DNA of 64,000 bases from Desulfobacteraceae bacterium (GTDB taxonomy: Bacteria > Desulfobacterota > Desulfobacteria > Desulfobacterales > Desulfosalsimonadaceae), in contig QZKW01000089.1 in assembly GCA_003599885.1 (NCBI GenBank), forward strand, positions 62,001 through 126,000, given 5' to 3'. Positions 8,343 through 18,031 of this stretch are shown here, piece by piece. The first letter of the stretch is position 1, and each line of letters begins with the position of its first letter. A program made the translations under genes and the position numbers. The notes below the pieces were generated by a model. The model was not told where the DNA came from, ran no database searches, and was given only the letters and a program-made list of their open reading frames with translations.

Positions 8343-10617
8343 TTTTTTCCTTCTGTTCGCCGGGGGATAGTTTATCCGGGTATTCCACACGGTGATGATA
8401 GATGCCGTTTAATATTTTATTGAAGCTCCGGGCGATATTGTGCAGGTCTTTCAGCGTCAGGGGGCATTCATTCAACTGATTGTCCGTAAACAGCTTGTTG
8501 AACAGTTGCTGCACCAGGCCCTGAATCCTGTCCGGGGTTGGCTGCTCCAGCGTCCTCGTCGCTGCTTCCACCACATCTGCCAGCATGACCAGGGCGGTTT
8601 CACGGGTCTGGGGTTTGGGGCCCGGGTACCGGAAGTTGTCAATATTCACTATTTGATCTTCTTTTTCCAGTTTTTTTGCCTTGTCATAAAAAAAACTGAT
8701 CAACGTGGTGCCGTGATGCTGGTTAATGGCATCCTGAATCGCCCGGCCCAGCTTGTTTTCCTTGGCCAGTTCAATGCCGTTTTTGGTGTGGGATATCAGA
8801 ATCAGGCATGACATGGACGGGGCCAGTTTGTTGTGGATATTTTTTCCGCCCTGCTGGTTTTCGATAAAATGGAGAGGGTTTTTCAGTTTTCCGATATCAT
8901 GATAATACCCGGATACTTTTGCCAATAGCGGGTTGGCGCCGATTTCAGACGCAGCAGCTTCCACCAGCGACCCGACAATGACGGAATGATGATACGTGCC
9001 GGGCGCTTCCAGCATGAGGCGGCGGAGCAGGGGCCGGTCCAGATTGGCCAGTTCCTGCAGCGTGCTGTCCGTGGTATAGCCAAAGGACAACTCCATCAGC
9101 GGAGTGATCCCGGCGGTGATGATCCCGGCGATAACCCCGCCGGAAAAAGCAAATATCCAGTCCCACAGAATCTTAAAATCCGCAAAATCAATCATATAGA
9201 TATCAGTTATGGTGGCGAGCCCCATGTTCAAAAGCCCCACTTTGACGCCAGCCTCGATAAATCCTTTGCGCTCCTTGCAGTTCTGGACCCAGAAGGCCCC
9301 CATAATTCCGCTCAGCAAAAAAAACAGGCAGAGCTCATAGCTGTTTTCGAAGATGATGGCCGAGATCAAAGCCAGCACAATGGCAAAAGGAAAGGCGATG
9401 TTAAAACCCAGAAACTGGCAGATGGTCATGGCCCCGGCAGAAAGGGGTATGCCGTAAAATATGGTAGCCGGAGACAGGGTCACCGGCGCCGCAGGTGCGA
9501 GTTCCTGTGCCAGAGATGCTGAAAGCTGCAAAATCAGTAAAAACAGGATGATCACGGAGCTGATGAAAAACAGGTTTTTATTCTGGTAGTGCAGAATTTT
9601 TTGCTGATATTTCAGGTGGATCAAATAGGTGATGGTCAGAAGGGCGAAAATAATGAGCGCCGTGCCGATTCCTTTTTCGAAAACCTGTTTTTTCCCGGTC
9701 TGTTCTTTGAGCGCCGAGAGTTTTAACAGGTGTTGCGCGGTCACCCGGTCCCCTTCCCGGAGAATCATTTCGCCCCGCTGGATTTTATTCAGTGTTGCAC
9801 TGATAAGTGATTCTGCCTGGTTGCGCCGGTTTTCCGTTTCGCTGCGGTTGAGTGTAATGTTGGGTTGGATGAGCCGCTGGGTCAAATCCACAATCAGGTT
9901 GACCACCGTATAGTCGAGATTCTTGAGCATCGGTTCCCCGATAATCCTGACCATGGTTTTGGCCTGGTCGAGTCCGTAAAAACTCTTTAGGTTCTGAGCC
10001 ACTGTTTCTGAGTCTGAACCTAAAGATTTCAATACAATGCCCTGGTCGTTGCCTTTTAAAAGAAGGTCTTTGTTGGACACAACGCCGTTGCGCATGATCT
10101 CTGACAATATCGAGACAATCAGGTTTGAAATATGAGTGGAGAATTTTTCATTTTCTAAAATTTTATACGCGCCATCGTTTACCGGGATGCCAAGGGTTTT
10201 TTCGAATTCCGGTTTCATCGCCCGGACTGCTGTCGTTATATCAACTGGCTGTTTGGATTTTTCGCCGGTTGCAGGGGTGGACTCAAAAACCGCCCGTGGG
10301 AGATTGAATGCTTTATTGATCTGATTTTTCAGGTTGTTAGATAAATCGTCATCATAGTCATAAACCGTTAAGACCCCTTCCCTGGCTGTTTTTTTTTGCT
10401 GAGCGGTGGCGGAAACATCTTCAACAAAAAAATCAGTGGGCGCCTTGATGTTTTTATCCGCGATATCGCCCAGATTGTACGAGTGATGCATTACCACCAG
10501 TCGAGGGGATAAAATCAGGGTTGAAATCAGGGTGACGGACAAAAGAATCCCTGATAACATCCAGAAATTGGGGGGAAACCTTTTTTTAATTGAAATGTCA
10601 CTGCGTTTTTTATTCAT
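8242..10617 (-). CDS. 7TM-HD domain membrane phosphohydrolase (PgpH/YqfF family)
   Basis: 791-aa membrane protein. One N-terminal TM (about 18-38) leads to a long extracytoplasmic 7TMR-HDED-type domain (about 40-310). Seven TM helices (about 315-510) follow, then a cytoplasmic HD domain with TYHHSVIVGSL and YYHDIGK (about 545-590) and a distal HH. Characterised PgpH homologues hydrolyse cyclic di-AMP; here the substrate is inferred. The C-terminal 40 residues are polar and Pro-rich and overlap the ybeY start. It lies 123 bases downstream of phoH, between two RNA-metabolism genes as in many bacteria. Confidence 0.9.
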   Translation of the reverse strand: MNKKRSDISIKKRFPPNFWMLSGILLSVTLISTLILSPRLVVMHHSYNLGDIADKNIKAPTDFFVEDVSATAQQKKTAREGVLTVYDYDDDLSNNLKNQINKAFNLPRAVFESTPATGEKSKQPVDITTAVRAMKPEFEKTLGIPVNDGAYKILENEKFSTHISNLIVSILSEIMRNGVVSNKDLLLKGNDQGIVLKSLGSDSETVAQNLKSFYGLDQAKTMVRIIGEPMLKNLDYTVVNLIVDLTQRLIQPNITLNRSETENRRNQAESLISATLNKIQRGEMILREGDRVTAQHLLKLSALKEQTGKKQVFEKGIGTALIIFALLTITYLIHLKYQQKILHYQNKNLFFISSVIILFLLILQLSASLAQELAPAAPVTLSPATIFYGIPLSAGAMTICQFLGFNIAFPFAIVLALISAIIFENSYELCLFFLLSGIMGAFWVQNCKERKGFIEAGVKVGLLNMGLATITDIYMIDFADFKILWDWIFAFSGGVIAGIITAGITPLMELSFGYTTDSTLQELANLDRPLLRRLMLEAPGTYHHSVIVGSLVEAAASEIGANPLLAKVSGYYHDIGKLKNPLHFIENQQGGKNIHNKLAPSMSCLILISHTKNGIELAKENKLGRAIQDAINQHHGTTLISFFYDKAKKLEKEDQIVNIDNFRYPGPKPQTRETALVMLADVVEAATRTLEQPTPDRIQGLVQQLFNKLFTDNQLNECPLTLKDLHNIARSFNKILNGIYHHRVEYPDKLSPGEQKEKNGSTDRQPADTPQPVPPADADDSPSTIKRLGQS

Positions 10618-10740
10618 AAGATTCTGATTGCTATTTTTTTTAATAGGTTATCGTCGTATGAACTCTGATGGGGAAGCGGAAAGTGAATGAATAAACCGGT
10701 TCATGGACGCTATGCAGGATGGCTTCTGTGAAACTGTTGT

Positions 10741-11733
10741 TTAAGCATGGGTTTTCCCGGTTTGGCGGATCGTCTGCTGTTCATAAGCATCAATGATCTT
10801 TTGGACCAGCCGGTGACGGACCACATCGTGTTTGGTAAAAAAGACAAACTGGATACCCTCGATTCCTTTAAGCAGCTCTTTGGCTTCGATCAGGCCGGAC
10901 GCCCGGTTGCTGGGGAGATCAGACTGGGTGATATCGCCGGTGATGACCGCTTTGGAATTGAATCCGATGCGGGTGAGAAACATTTTCATTTGTTCGGAAG
11001 TGGTGTTCTGGGCTTCATCAAGAATGATAAAAGAATCATTTAATGTTCTGCCCCGCATGAACGCCAAAGGCGCGACCTCAATCACGTCCTGCTGCATCAG
11101 GCCGGAGGCTTTTTCAAAGTTCATCATGTCATGCAGCGCATCATAAAGGGGGCGCAGGTAAGGATTGATTTTTTCGGCCAGATCGCCGGGTAAAAACCCA
11201 AGGGCCTCGCCGGCTTCCACTGCCGGACGGGTCAGCACAATCCGGCTGACTTTTTTTTGGGCCAGGGCTGCTACCGCCATGGCCATGGCCAGATAGGTTT
11301 TGCCTGTACCCGCCGGGCCGATGCCAAATGCGATATCGTATTGCCGGATGGCGTCAATGTATTCTTTTTGTGCCGGACTTTTAGGGGTAATGGTGCGTTT
11401 TTTGGACGTCACATATACGGAATCCAAAAATATTTTTTTTAAGTCAACGCGGCTGTCCCGGGAGAGAACACTGGTTGCATATTCCACATCTTTGGGATAT
11501 ATCGGATACCCGCCTTTGATCAGTTCGTAAAGCTGGTTCAGAATATTTTCAGCCAGGGCAGTGGCGATGGTGTCGCCTTCAATGGTGACGGTGGTTCCCC
11601 TGGCGGAGAGGGTGACGTCCGTTGATTCGGCGATTCGTTTGAGGTTGCAGTTGTGTGCCCCAAAAAGTTCGTTGGCCGCCTGGTTGTCGATAAAATTGAC
11701 TTCAGATAGGGTCTGTTTTTGATATTTGCTCAT
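10741..11733 (-). CDS. phoH: PhoH-like ATPase (YbeZ)
   Basis: Cytoplasmic P-loop ATPase of the YbeZ type, a partner of YbeY in RNA metabolism. 330 aa from ATG 11733; an ATG at 11751 would add MLLIGK. Walker A is GPAGTGKTYLAMAMAV and Walker B FIILDEAQNTT; TGDITQSDLP is the conserved sensor region. The N-terminal 100 residues form the KH-like domain usual for the family. First gene of the minus block; its promoter must lie in 11734-12025, shared with the divergent cvpA. Confidence 0.93.
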   Translation of the reverse strand: MSKYQKQTLSEVNFIDNQAANELFGAHNCNLKRIAESTDVTLSARGTTVTIEGDTIATALAENILNQLYELIKGGYPIYPKDVEYATSVLSRDSRVDLKKIFLDSVYVTSKKRTITPKSPAQKEYIDAIRQYDIAFGIGPAGTGKTYLAMAMAVAALAQKKVSRIVLTRPAVEAGEALGFLPGDLAEKINPYLRPLYDALHDMMNFEKASGLMQQDVIEVAPLAFMRGRTLNDSFIILDEAQNTTSEQMKMFLTRIGFNSKAVITGDITQSDLPSNRASGLIEAKELLKGIEGIQFVFFTKHDVVRHRLVQKIIDAYEQQTIRQTGKTHA

Positions 11734-12025
11734 TTTTCCAATCAGCAGCATTAACTTCAGTTGCAGGTATCCGGACTTCGACTCAGTGTTTTTTTTGGTA
11801 ATTTACACCAGGTTATTAAAAAAAAACAAGAATTATCTTGACGGGGATTTTGGGTTTGAGTAATCCAACATACTGATACGGTTATAATTTTTTTAATATA
11901 TCAGCCAATCGGACACGATGGGGGGGCGGCAGGTGGACCCCGATGACTTTGCAGCCCCGGCGATAGACACGCACCTCCTTATATGAATGATGATCATATG
12001 ATTCACAGGAATGGGCCGAAACAGT

Positions 12026-12556
12026 ATGAACCTTTTTGATATAGCGATCATCGTTGTTCTGGGGTATTGCATTATCCGGGGTGTTTTCAGGGGCCTGATC
12101 AAAGAAGTGGCGTCGATTGCCGGGCTTCTGGCCGGTTTTTATGCGGCCTATACGTATCATGGAACGGCTTCTCATTTTTTATCCCCCTGGATCACTGAAC
12201 CGGCCTATCTTTCGATTGCGGGTTTCGTTGTGGTGTTTTGCGGGGTGTTTTTTTCCATCATGCTGGTGAGCATTTTGATCCGGATGGTCGCCAAAGCCGC
12301 TTTTCTGGGTGTGGCGGACCGGATATTCGGAGCGGTTTTCGGGGCGTTAAAAGCGGTTTTGGTCCTGACGCTGATCTATATCCTTCTGGTGACGGTTTCC
12401 CCTGTCGGTGGAATCGCGTTTGTCCGGGATTCAAAGCTCGCCCCGCCGGTGGTGGCCATAGGCCGGGTGATCGTCGATGTCATGCCCAAAGGCGTGAAGG
12501 ACACATATGACCGGAAAATGGAGGAATTTAAAAAAGGGTGGAGCCGGAAATCATGA
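12026..12556 (+). CDS. cvpA: CvpA family membrane protein
   Basis: 176-aa inner-membrane protein with four predicted TM segments (about 4-24, 28-48, 63-85 and 100-122) and a cationic C-terminal tail. The N-terminus (FDIAIIVVLGYCIIRGVFRG) is typical of the CvpA/colicin V production family, whose biochemical role is unclear. I chose ATG 12026; an ATG at 12011 is in frame but has an AGGA immediately before it, too close for a normal SD. First of a plus-strand set with hisH and hisF. Confidence 0.85.
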   Translation: MNLFDIAIIVVLGYCIIRGVFRGLIKEVASIAGLLAGFYAAYTYHGTASHFLSPWITEPAYLSIAGFVVVFCGVFFSIMLVSILIRMVAKAAFLGVADRIFGAVFGALKAVLVLTLIYILLVTVSPVGGIAFVRDSKLAPPVVAIGRVIVDVMPKGVKDTYDRKMEEFKKGWSRKS

Positions 12557-12593
12557 GGAAGGTTGTTGATGAATTGTTAATGAAGGTGTGTCC

Positions 12594-13223
12594 ATGATCG
12601 CAATTATCGATTATAAAGCCGGGAATCTGGCCAGTGTGTCCAGAGCGTTTTCCCATATTGGCGTTGAAAATATGATTACCAATGATGTCCGGAGAATAAA
12701 ATCAGCCGAGCGGGTCGTTTTTCCCGGTGTCGGCGCGGCCGGGTCTGCGATGAAAAGCCTGATCCAGCTCGGGCTTGACCAGGTATTGCGGCATGCCCTT
12801 GACAGCGGTAAGCCGGTGCTGGGCATCTGTCTTGGCACTCAGATCATTCTGCAGACCAGTCAGGAAAACCAGACCCCGTGTCTCGGTCTGATCGACGGGT
12901 GTGCCCGGGGCTTTTCCGAATCCTTTAAATCCCAGGGGGTCACGGGGCTCAAAATCCCCCACATGGGGTGGAACCGGATCAACCTCCAGTCGGATCACCC
13001 GGTATTTGCCGGAATACGGGCGGAAGATGAATTCTATTTTGTGCACAGCTATTATCCGTCACCCGATCATGCGAACCAGGTGATTGCCACCACAGAATAC
13101 GGCATCACATTTCCTTCGGTCATTGGCATGAAAAACCTTGTCGCCACCCAGTTTCATCCGGAAAAAAGCGGAAAACCAGGCTTGGCGATTCTAAAAAATT
13201 TCAGCGGATGGAACCCATGTTAA
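12594..13223 (+). CDS. hisH: Imidazole glycerol phosphate synthase, glutaminase subunit
   Basis: Class I glutamine amidotransferase that feeds ammonia to HisF in histidine and AICAR formation. The nucleophile Cys lies in LGICLGTQ (about residue 80); the His/Glu of the triad lie in TQFHPEKSG near the C-terminus. 209 aa. Start ATG 12594 has SD GAAGG 7 bases upstream; a GTG at 12588 is also in frame. The end overlaps hisF by 7 bases. No other his genes are nearby, so the pair is separated from the rest of the pathway. Confidence 0.94.
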   Translation: MIAIIDYKAGNLASVSRAFSHIGVENMITNDVRRIKSAERVVFPGVGAAGSAMKSLIQLGLDQVLRHALDSGKPVLGICLGTQIILQTSQENQTPCLGLIDGCARGFSESFKSQGVTGLKIPHMGWNRINLQSDHPVFAGIRAEDEFYFVHSYYPSPDHANQVIATTEYGITFPSVIGMKNLVATQFHPEKSGKPGLAILKNFSGWNPC

Positions 13224-13999
13224 GCAAACGGATCATACCCTGCCTGGACGTTCGCGAAGGCCGGACCACCAAGGGCATTAAATTTAAAAACAATGTGGAT
13301 ATCGGTGACCCGGTCCAGATGGCGCTCATGTATTATGAAGCCGGCGCAGATGAAATCGTTTTTTATGATATCACTGCGTCTCATGAAAAACGGGATATTA
13401 TGATCGACGTGGTGCGAAAGGTGGCGGAAACCATTTTTATCCCGTTTTCCGTGGGGGGCGGCATCCGCACCATTGATGACATGCGGGATGTTCTGCTGGC
13501 CGGTGCGGAAAAAGTCAGCGTGAATTCAGCGGCGGTTAAAAACCCGGAGATTATTTCCGTGGGCGCGGACGCCTTCGGCAGTCAGTGCATGGTGCTGGGC
13601 ATGGACGTGAAGCATGTGGGGAAAAACGAAAAGATTCCATCCGGTTATGAAATCGTCATTAACGGGGGGCGGACCTATACGGGGCTGGACGCACTGGCCT
13701 GGGCCCTGAAGGGTCAGGAACTCGGGGCCGGGGAAATCTGTTTGAATTCCATTGACGCAGACGGGACAAAAGACGGGTATGAGCTGACGCTGACCGAACT
13801 CATTTCAACGGCCGTGGATATCCCGGTGATTGCTTCCGGCGGGGCAGGCCACCCGAATCATTTACATGATGTGCTGACCACCGGCAGGGCGGACGCCGCC
13901 TTGATCGCATCGATGGTGCATTATGGCACTTATACGATAGCGGAAATCAAAACATACCTTGATGAGCGAGGGGTCAAGGTTCGGCCGACAGGGTCATGA
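13217..13999 (+). CDS. hisF: Imidazole glycerol phosphate synthase, cyclase subunit
   Basis: TIM-barrel cyclase that turns PRFAR plus ammonia into imidazole glycerol phosphate and AICAR. Asp11 is in RIIPCLDV and the second catalytic Asp is in GMDVKH (about residue 130); VGGGIRT and SGGAGHPNH are the phosphate-binding loops. 260 aa from ATG 13217, within the stop region of hisH (translational coupling). The insert [10 protein letters not shown] after strand 5 is slightly longer than usual. It converges with the small minus-strand gene, the ends overlapping by 6 bases. Confidence 0.94.
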   Translation: MLSKRIIPCLDVREGRTTKGIKFKNNVDIGDPVQMALMYYEAGADEIVFYDITASHEKRDIMIDVVRKVAETIFIPFSVGGGIRTIDDMRDVLLAGAEKVSVNSAAVKNPEIISVGADAFGSQCMVLGMDVKHVGKNEKIPSGYEIVINGGRTYTGLDALAWALKGQELGAGEICLNSIDADGTKDGYELTLTELISTAVDIPVIASGGAGHPNHLHDVLTTGRADAALIASMVHYGTYTIAEIKTYLDERGVKVRPTGS

Positions 14000-14401
14000 G
14001 TACGGTTTATCTTCGGGCTTGTGTGCGGTCGGGCCCATCGGGTTGATCAAAAAACCAGGGTCTTCAATTTCCATGTGGGTGATGAGGCTTTCTCCTTCGG
14101 CAGTGATCATGCGATAGGTAAACCGGTCAGAGGGAAGGGGGGGCCGGGGGGTGGCCACAGGGGCATCAGAAGGATCATTTGTTTTCTGGTCCGGTTGATG
14201 CCGGGCAAGGAGCATTCGTTCAATCATATCCGTGGAAATTTTGCTGACGATCAGCCGCCGCTTGTCTTCCACGGAATTGGGCTCGGAATCCGGTGGCGGG
14301 GACAGCGATGCCCCGCCGCTATTTAACGAATTCTGAATATCGCTCAGGCGTTTGGCATAAGCGTTCAGCACATTATGAATTTGATGAGGGGCTATTCGCA
14401 T
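13994..14401 (-). CDS. Small hypothetical protein (possibly DVU0524-like)
   Basis: 135-aa soluble protein, not firmly recognised. The N-terminus ([19 protein letters not shown]) resembles a small deltaproteobacterial family found near FlgM (DVU0524-like), but no flagellar gene is near, so this is a weak guess. Residues 45-85 are polar and charged ([20 protein letters not shown]), the middle is Pro-rich, and the last 45 residues may form a small beta domain. The start at ATG 14401 overlaps the Nudix gene by 29 bases; the frame is open up to 14506 within it. Confidence 0.6.
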   Translation of the reverse strand: MRIAPHQIHNVLNAYAKRLSDIQNSLNSGGASLSPPPDSEPNSVEDKRRLIVSKISTDMIERMLLARHQPDQKTNDPSDAPVATPRPPLPSDRFTYRMITAEGESLITHMEIEDPGFLINPMGPTAHKPEDKPYS

Positions 14402-14894
14402 AAGCGGTATAGTAAATCCGAATAAATTTGCGGTGGCTGTCAAAAGCGATTTCCGGAAGATTATCAGCGGCAAACCAGCCTGCTTCGTCCGCATCGTCAC
14501 CGGCAATCAGACCGCCGCTGAAGGATGTGACGAGAAAACCGGTCACGAAAACCGTGCCATAGAGCCTGCTGTGGTGTGCGGTAACCCCCAGCAGCCTGTC
14601 AATCTTTCCACAAAGGCCGGTTTCTTCCCGCAATTCCCGCAGACCGGCCCCTTCCGGAGTCTCGTGAAGTTCCATAAAACCGCCCGGGAGGCACCAGAAC
14701 CCTTTTTGGGGGTCGACGCTGCGTTTGACCAGCAACACCTGTTGCCGGGCGTTAATCGTCACCAGGCAAACGGCCGGTACCGGGTTTTCATAAATGGGCG
14801 CCTGACATGAAGAGCAGAACCGGCGTACACGCCCCTCAATCAACCGATCCGTGAGGCTGGTCCCGCAAAAATGGCAGAAAAGTTTCGGGATCAT
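14373..14894 (-). CDS. Nudix hydrolase with N-terminal zinc ribbon
   Basis: 173 aa. The N-terminal zinc ribbon has two CxxC pairs (CHFC, CSSC) like the NudC/NADH-pyrophosphatase class and the ADP-ribose pyrophosphatase-like group. The Nudix box GX5EX7REUXEEXGU is complete in the segment GFMELHETPEG then RELREETGL (residues about 71-94). It should cleave a nucleoside diphosphate-X compound; the substrate cannot be told. It starts 6 bases after the aldolase gene and has no clear SD, so it is probably co-translated. Confidence 0.88.
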   Translation of the reverse strand: MIPKLFCHFCGTSLTDRLIEGRVRRFCSSCQAPIYENPVPAVCLVTINARQQVLLVKRSVDPQKGFWCLPGGFMELHETPEGAGLRELREETGLCGKIDRLLGVTAHHSRLYGTVFVTGFLVTSFSGGLIAGDDADEAGWFAADNLPEIAFDSHRKFIRIYYTAYANSPSSNS

Positions 14895-14900
14895 TGGGTT

Positions 14901-16196
14901 TTAATCATCAAAGTTACCTGACGGTCCCTTCTCTCCTTGAATGACTGCCGCCCGGCGGGCAATTTTTTCCGGCGTCCAGTCGTCCGGCCGTTCAATCCGG
15001 GTTGCTTTCGGGCCGGGATCATGGGAGCCGACGGCGAGAATCGCGTCTGTCACCAGGGGCGCTGTGTCTTTGCTGTTAAAAACATCCACCAGCATGTGGT
15101 AAATGAACTCTTCCACGCGACGGGACATTCTTTCCCTGATTTCCCGGGACTGTGAAAGAAGATGGTTTTCAAAGGGAAGGTTGAGTTTTTTGTAATCCCC
15201 TTTTTTCAGGCCTTTGGCCTCGGCATAGGCCGTCATTTTTCCCCACAGGGTTTCCGTTACGCCTTCGTTCGGCAGTTTGATGAACTGGCCGTTCTCATCC
15301 AGTTCCGCGTTGCCGTAATCATTCACTTTCAGTCCCCAGGAGATCATTTGCAGGGCGGTGGCCACATTGGCCTTGGTGGTTCGGGTGGTGGTTGCGATCC
15401 GGATTAGGCGATCCGAGCTGTTGCCGGAAGTGCCGTGCTGGGCCCCTGAAACTTTATAGGGCGAAAGGGCCTGATGAATTTTAGCGGTCAGTTCCACCTG
15501 AATCCCTTCAGCCCCGGCTTCGATGCCGTGAGTGGTGCCGTTATTTAAAGCGATCCAGTCCGGGAAGATATTATGGGCATTGAGACCCTGAATCAAGAAC
15601 AGCGCTTCTTCCACGGTGGACAGACCTTCTTTGCCCTTGATTTCACCGACTTCGGTTTCATATCCGGCCCATGCGGGCACGTAAGGGGACAATTCGATGC
15701 TGGCCGTCAGGTTCTGGTCATCCGGCAAATGGGACGCGTCAATGGCGATGGATGTCATGCCCGCCTCAAACAATGTCGGGATCTCGATTTTTGCCGTTTC
15801 GATATCCGCCGGGCTTTTAATGCCGTAATGGTCGGCGTGAATGGCCACCGGTATGGTGATCCCCATTTCATTGCACAGGCTGTCAACGATTCGGGCCATA
15901 TTCCAAAGACTTACTGCGCAGTAAGCAGATGCGCCGCCTTCGGATTTGGCAATTTCGATGATGATGGCCGAGTTGGCGCGCTGGGCTGCCCGGAGCGCAC
16001 CGCGAATTACAGTCAAGCTTCTGCCGTTGGCCGCCATGCAGATGGCCTTGCCTTTTTTTAGCATGGCCTGGTCAATGAACTTGCCGCTGACAATCAGGGC
16101 TTTGGAATTGGGAAAAAGGGATACGATATTCGGGGGGCGGCCTGCGGCCAGCGCACGCTCAAAGGATGCTGTATAGGGTTTTTGGGGGTCTGTCAT
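14901..16196 (-). CDS. Class II fructose-bisphosphate aldolase family protein
   Basis: 431-aa zinc-type aldolase-like protein. Metal and substrate motifs visible: IAIHADHYG (about 118-128), YETEVGEIKGKEG (about 190-200), NNGTTHG and SGAQHGTSGN (about 275). It is longer than E. coli FbaA (359) and belongs to a divergent branch, so fructose 1,6-bisphosphate as substrate is likely but not certain. Start ATG 16196 has SD AAGGA 8 bases upstream; the frame is open to 16229. First gene of the minus operon with the Nudix gene. Confidence 0.85.
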   Translation of the reverse strand: MTDPQKPYTASFERALAAGRPPNIVSLFPNSKALIVSGKFIDQAMLKKGKAICMAANGRSLTVIRGALRAAQRANSAIIIEIAKSEGGASAYCAVSLWNMARIVDSLCNEMGITIPVAIHADHYGIKSPADIETAKIEIPTLFEAGMTSIAIDASHLPDDQNLTASIELSPYVPAWAGYETEVGEIKGKEGLSTVEEALFLIQGLNAHNIFPDWIALNNGTTHGIEAGAEGIQVELTAKIHQALSPYKVSGAQHGTSGNSSDRLIRIATTTRTTKANVATALQMISWGLKVNDYGNAELDENGQFIKLPNEGVTETLWGKMTAYAEAKGLKKGDYKKLNLPFENHLLSQSREIRERMSRRVEEFIYHMLVDVFNSKDTAPLVTDAILAVGSHDPGPKATRIERPDDWTPEKIARRAAVIQGEKGPSGNFDD

Positions 16197-16338
16197 TATT
16201 CGTTTCCTTTTTTTGGCGTGGGAATGCAAAAAAAATATATCGGGTTAGAGTTGATTCACAACCCGTATTTGGTCTATGGTGCCGTATGTTCCTGAAGAAA
16301 AGCCGCCGGACGCGGCCATGCAGTTTCGTTAAAATATG

Positions 16339-16351
16339 AGATAATCCGGCA
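16339..16351 (+). promoter_or_regulatory. Candidate activator site (shared 13-mer)
   Basis: AGATAATCCGGCA occurs about 80-90 bases upstream of the predicted gsp start and again at 33414-33426 before the CAP-protein sigma54 promoter. It could be an enhancer site for the response regulator encoded at 29882-31237. The word GATAATCCGG also turns up inside coding DNA in this window, so chance sharing is possible. Confidence 0.35.
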
Positions 16352-16402
16352 AGAAAATCAAGGAAAAAGGCGGTTGATCAGGGCAGGATTGGTTTCATCG
16401 GG

Positions 16403-16418
16403 TGGTATCAAAATTGCA
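16403..16418 (+). promoter_or_regulatory. Sigma54 (-24/-12) promoter of the gsp operon
   Basis: TGGTATCAAAATTGCA has the invariant GG-N10-GC spacing and TTGCA at -12. The predicted transcript start is near 16429, 84 bases before gspE. It fits an operon that itself encodes an NtrC-class activator. Confidence 0.7.
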
Positions 16419-16512
16419 TATATTTTGACGTCAGTTTGGCTTCTGATGCGTATGGGGCGGATACGGCCCATACGACGTATCAGTTCCTCGATCAATATGA
16501 ACATGGTGTGAA

Positions 16513-18030
16513 ATGAAACAATTATCTTCAAATGATTACCCCTCAGAACCGGTGGTTCTGGATAAGCTGTCCGTCCAGTTCATGAAACAGTCGAAATTCG
16601 TGCCCATCGCATTCAGTGAAAACAGCCTGCGGGTGGCGATGGTGGATCCTTCGGATTTCTGGACGATTGATGCGATCCGGCAGGGGTTTGGCGTGGACGT
16701 TGAAGCCGCTGCCGGGACCGAGGACGATATTGTTGAGGCGGTGGAACGGCTTTACGGGGCCGGGACCCATTCTCTGGAAATGATTATCGAGGAAGCGGGC
16801 AAGGATATTTACCAGATCGCGGATACCGGCAAAGAAGATGTCAACCAGCTCAGGGACCTGGCGTCTGAGGCCCCCATCATCCGGCTGGTGAACCGGATTA
16901 TCCTGAAAGCCGTGGAGTTCCGGGCCAGCGATATCCATTTTGAGCCCTTTGAAGATAAGTTTAAAGTCCGGTTCCGCGTGGACGGTGTGCTCCATGAAGT
17001 TGAGTCGCCGCCCAAACAGCTTCAGGCGGCCATCAGCTCCCGGGTGAAAATCATGGCGGATCTGGACATCGCCGAGCGCCGCCTGCCTCAGGACGGCCGC
17101 ATCAAGCTGAAAATCGCGGGCCGGGATATCGATTTTCGCGTGTCCACCATTCCCACGCTGTTTGGTGAAAGCCTGGTCATGCGGGTGCTGGACCGGGGCA
17201 TGCTGATTCTGGATCTGGAAAAAATCGGATTCCCTGCGGCCCTGCTTGAAGAATACATGCGCCTGATCACCCAGCCCTACGGGATGATTCTTGTTACCGG
17301 CCCTACGGGCAGTGGAAAAACCTCCACCCTGTATACGTCGCTGGCGAAAATCAATTCACCGGAAAATAAAATCATTACCCTGGAAGATCCGGTGGAATAT
17401 TATCTCAGCGGGGTGAACCAGATCCAGGTGAACCCGAAAATCGGGATGACGTTTGCCAACGGGCTGCGCTCCATTGTGCGTCAGGATCCGGATATTATTC
17501 TGGTCGGTGAAATCCGGGACCGGGAAACCGCTGAAATCGCTATACAATCGGCATTGACGGGGCATTTGCTCTTCAGCACCCTGCACACCAACGATGCCGT
17601 AGGGGCCATCAGCCGGCTTCTGGACATGGGGGTGGAAGGGTTTTTATTAAGCTCCACACTTCTGGGCGTTTTGGCCCAGCGGCTGGTAAGAGTGATCTGT
17701 CCCCATTGCAAGGCTCCGGGGCAGCCGGATGAAAAGCATTTAAGCGCCATGGGACTGACCTCCATGGATATTGAAAATGTCGAATTTTATTTCGGCAAAG
17801 GGTGCGAGGAATGCCGTTATACGGGGTTTAAAGGCAGAACCGCCTTGTTTGAATATCTTGCCATTGATTCGGATATACGCAATGAAATCTCTAAAAAATC
17901 GGATGCTGAAAAAATCAAAAATGTTGCATTGGGAAAAGGGCTGGTGACCCTGCGGCAGAATGGTTGGGAAAAGGTTCGTCAGGGAATGACGACGCTGGCG
18001 GAAATTTTACGGGTCACGCTCGAGAAATAA
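16513..18030 (+). CDS. gspE: Type II secretion ATPase GspE
   Basis: Cytoplasmic hexameric ATPase that powers pseudopilus assembly. 505 aa: N-terminal MshEN-like domain (about 15-85), then the ATPase core with Walker A GPTGSGKTSTL (about 263-273), Asp box ITLEDPVEY, Walker B ILVGEIRD and the HIS box TLHTNDA. The tetra-Cys zinc site is present as CPHC (Cys396) and CEEC (Cys431). The first gene of the gsp operon; gspF follows after 1 base. Confidence 0.96.
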   Translation: MKQLSSNDYPSEPVVLDKLSVQFMKQSKFVPIAFSENSLRVAMVDPSDFWTIDAIRQGFGVDVEAAAGTEDDIVEAVERLYGAGTHSLEMIIEEAGKDIYQIADTGKEDVNQLRDLASEAPIIRLVNRIILKAVEFRASDIHFEPFEDKFKVRFRVDGVLHEVESPPKQLQAAISSRVKIMADLDIAERRLPQDGRIKLKIAGRDIDFRVSTIPTLFGESLVMRVLDRGMLILDLEKIGFPAALLEEYMRLITQPYGMILVTGPTGSGKTSTLYTSLAKINSPENKIITLEDPVEYYLSGVNQIQVNPKIGMTFANGLRSIVRQDPDIILVGEIRDRETAEIAIQSALTGHLLFSTLHTNDAVGAISRLLDMGVEGFLLSSTLLGVLAQRLVRVICPHCKAPGQPDEKHLSAMGLTSMDIENVEFYFGKGCEECRYTGFKGRTALFEYLAIDSDIRNEISKKSDAEKIKNVALGKGLVTLRQNGWEKVRQGMTTLAEILRVTLEK

Positions 18031-18031
18031 A

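Larger units (their letters stand above)
16197..16512. other. Intergenic region, aldolase / gspE
   Basis: The 316-base divergent gap holds the sigma54 promoter and candidate activator site listed separately. In the gspE leader there is an inverted repeat CGTATGGG/CCCATACG (16449-16474), which could form an RNA hairpin. No open frame of note is present. Confidence 0.6.

Noticed and set aside
11882-12175. Minus-strand open frame of 97 codons in the phoH/cvpA gap
   Set aside because: Half of it is antisense to cvpA; the rest shows no motif or SD.
13217-13999. HisF/HisH pair as a specialised sugar-amidotransferase system (as in some O-antigen clusters)
   Set aside because: Both proteins keep the standard histidine-pathway residues and lie far from the polysaccharide genes.
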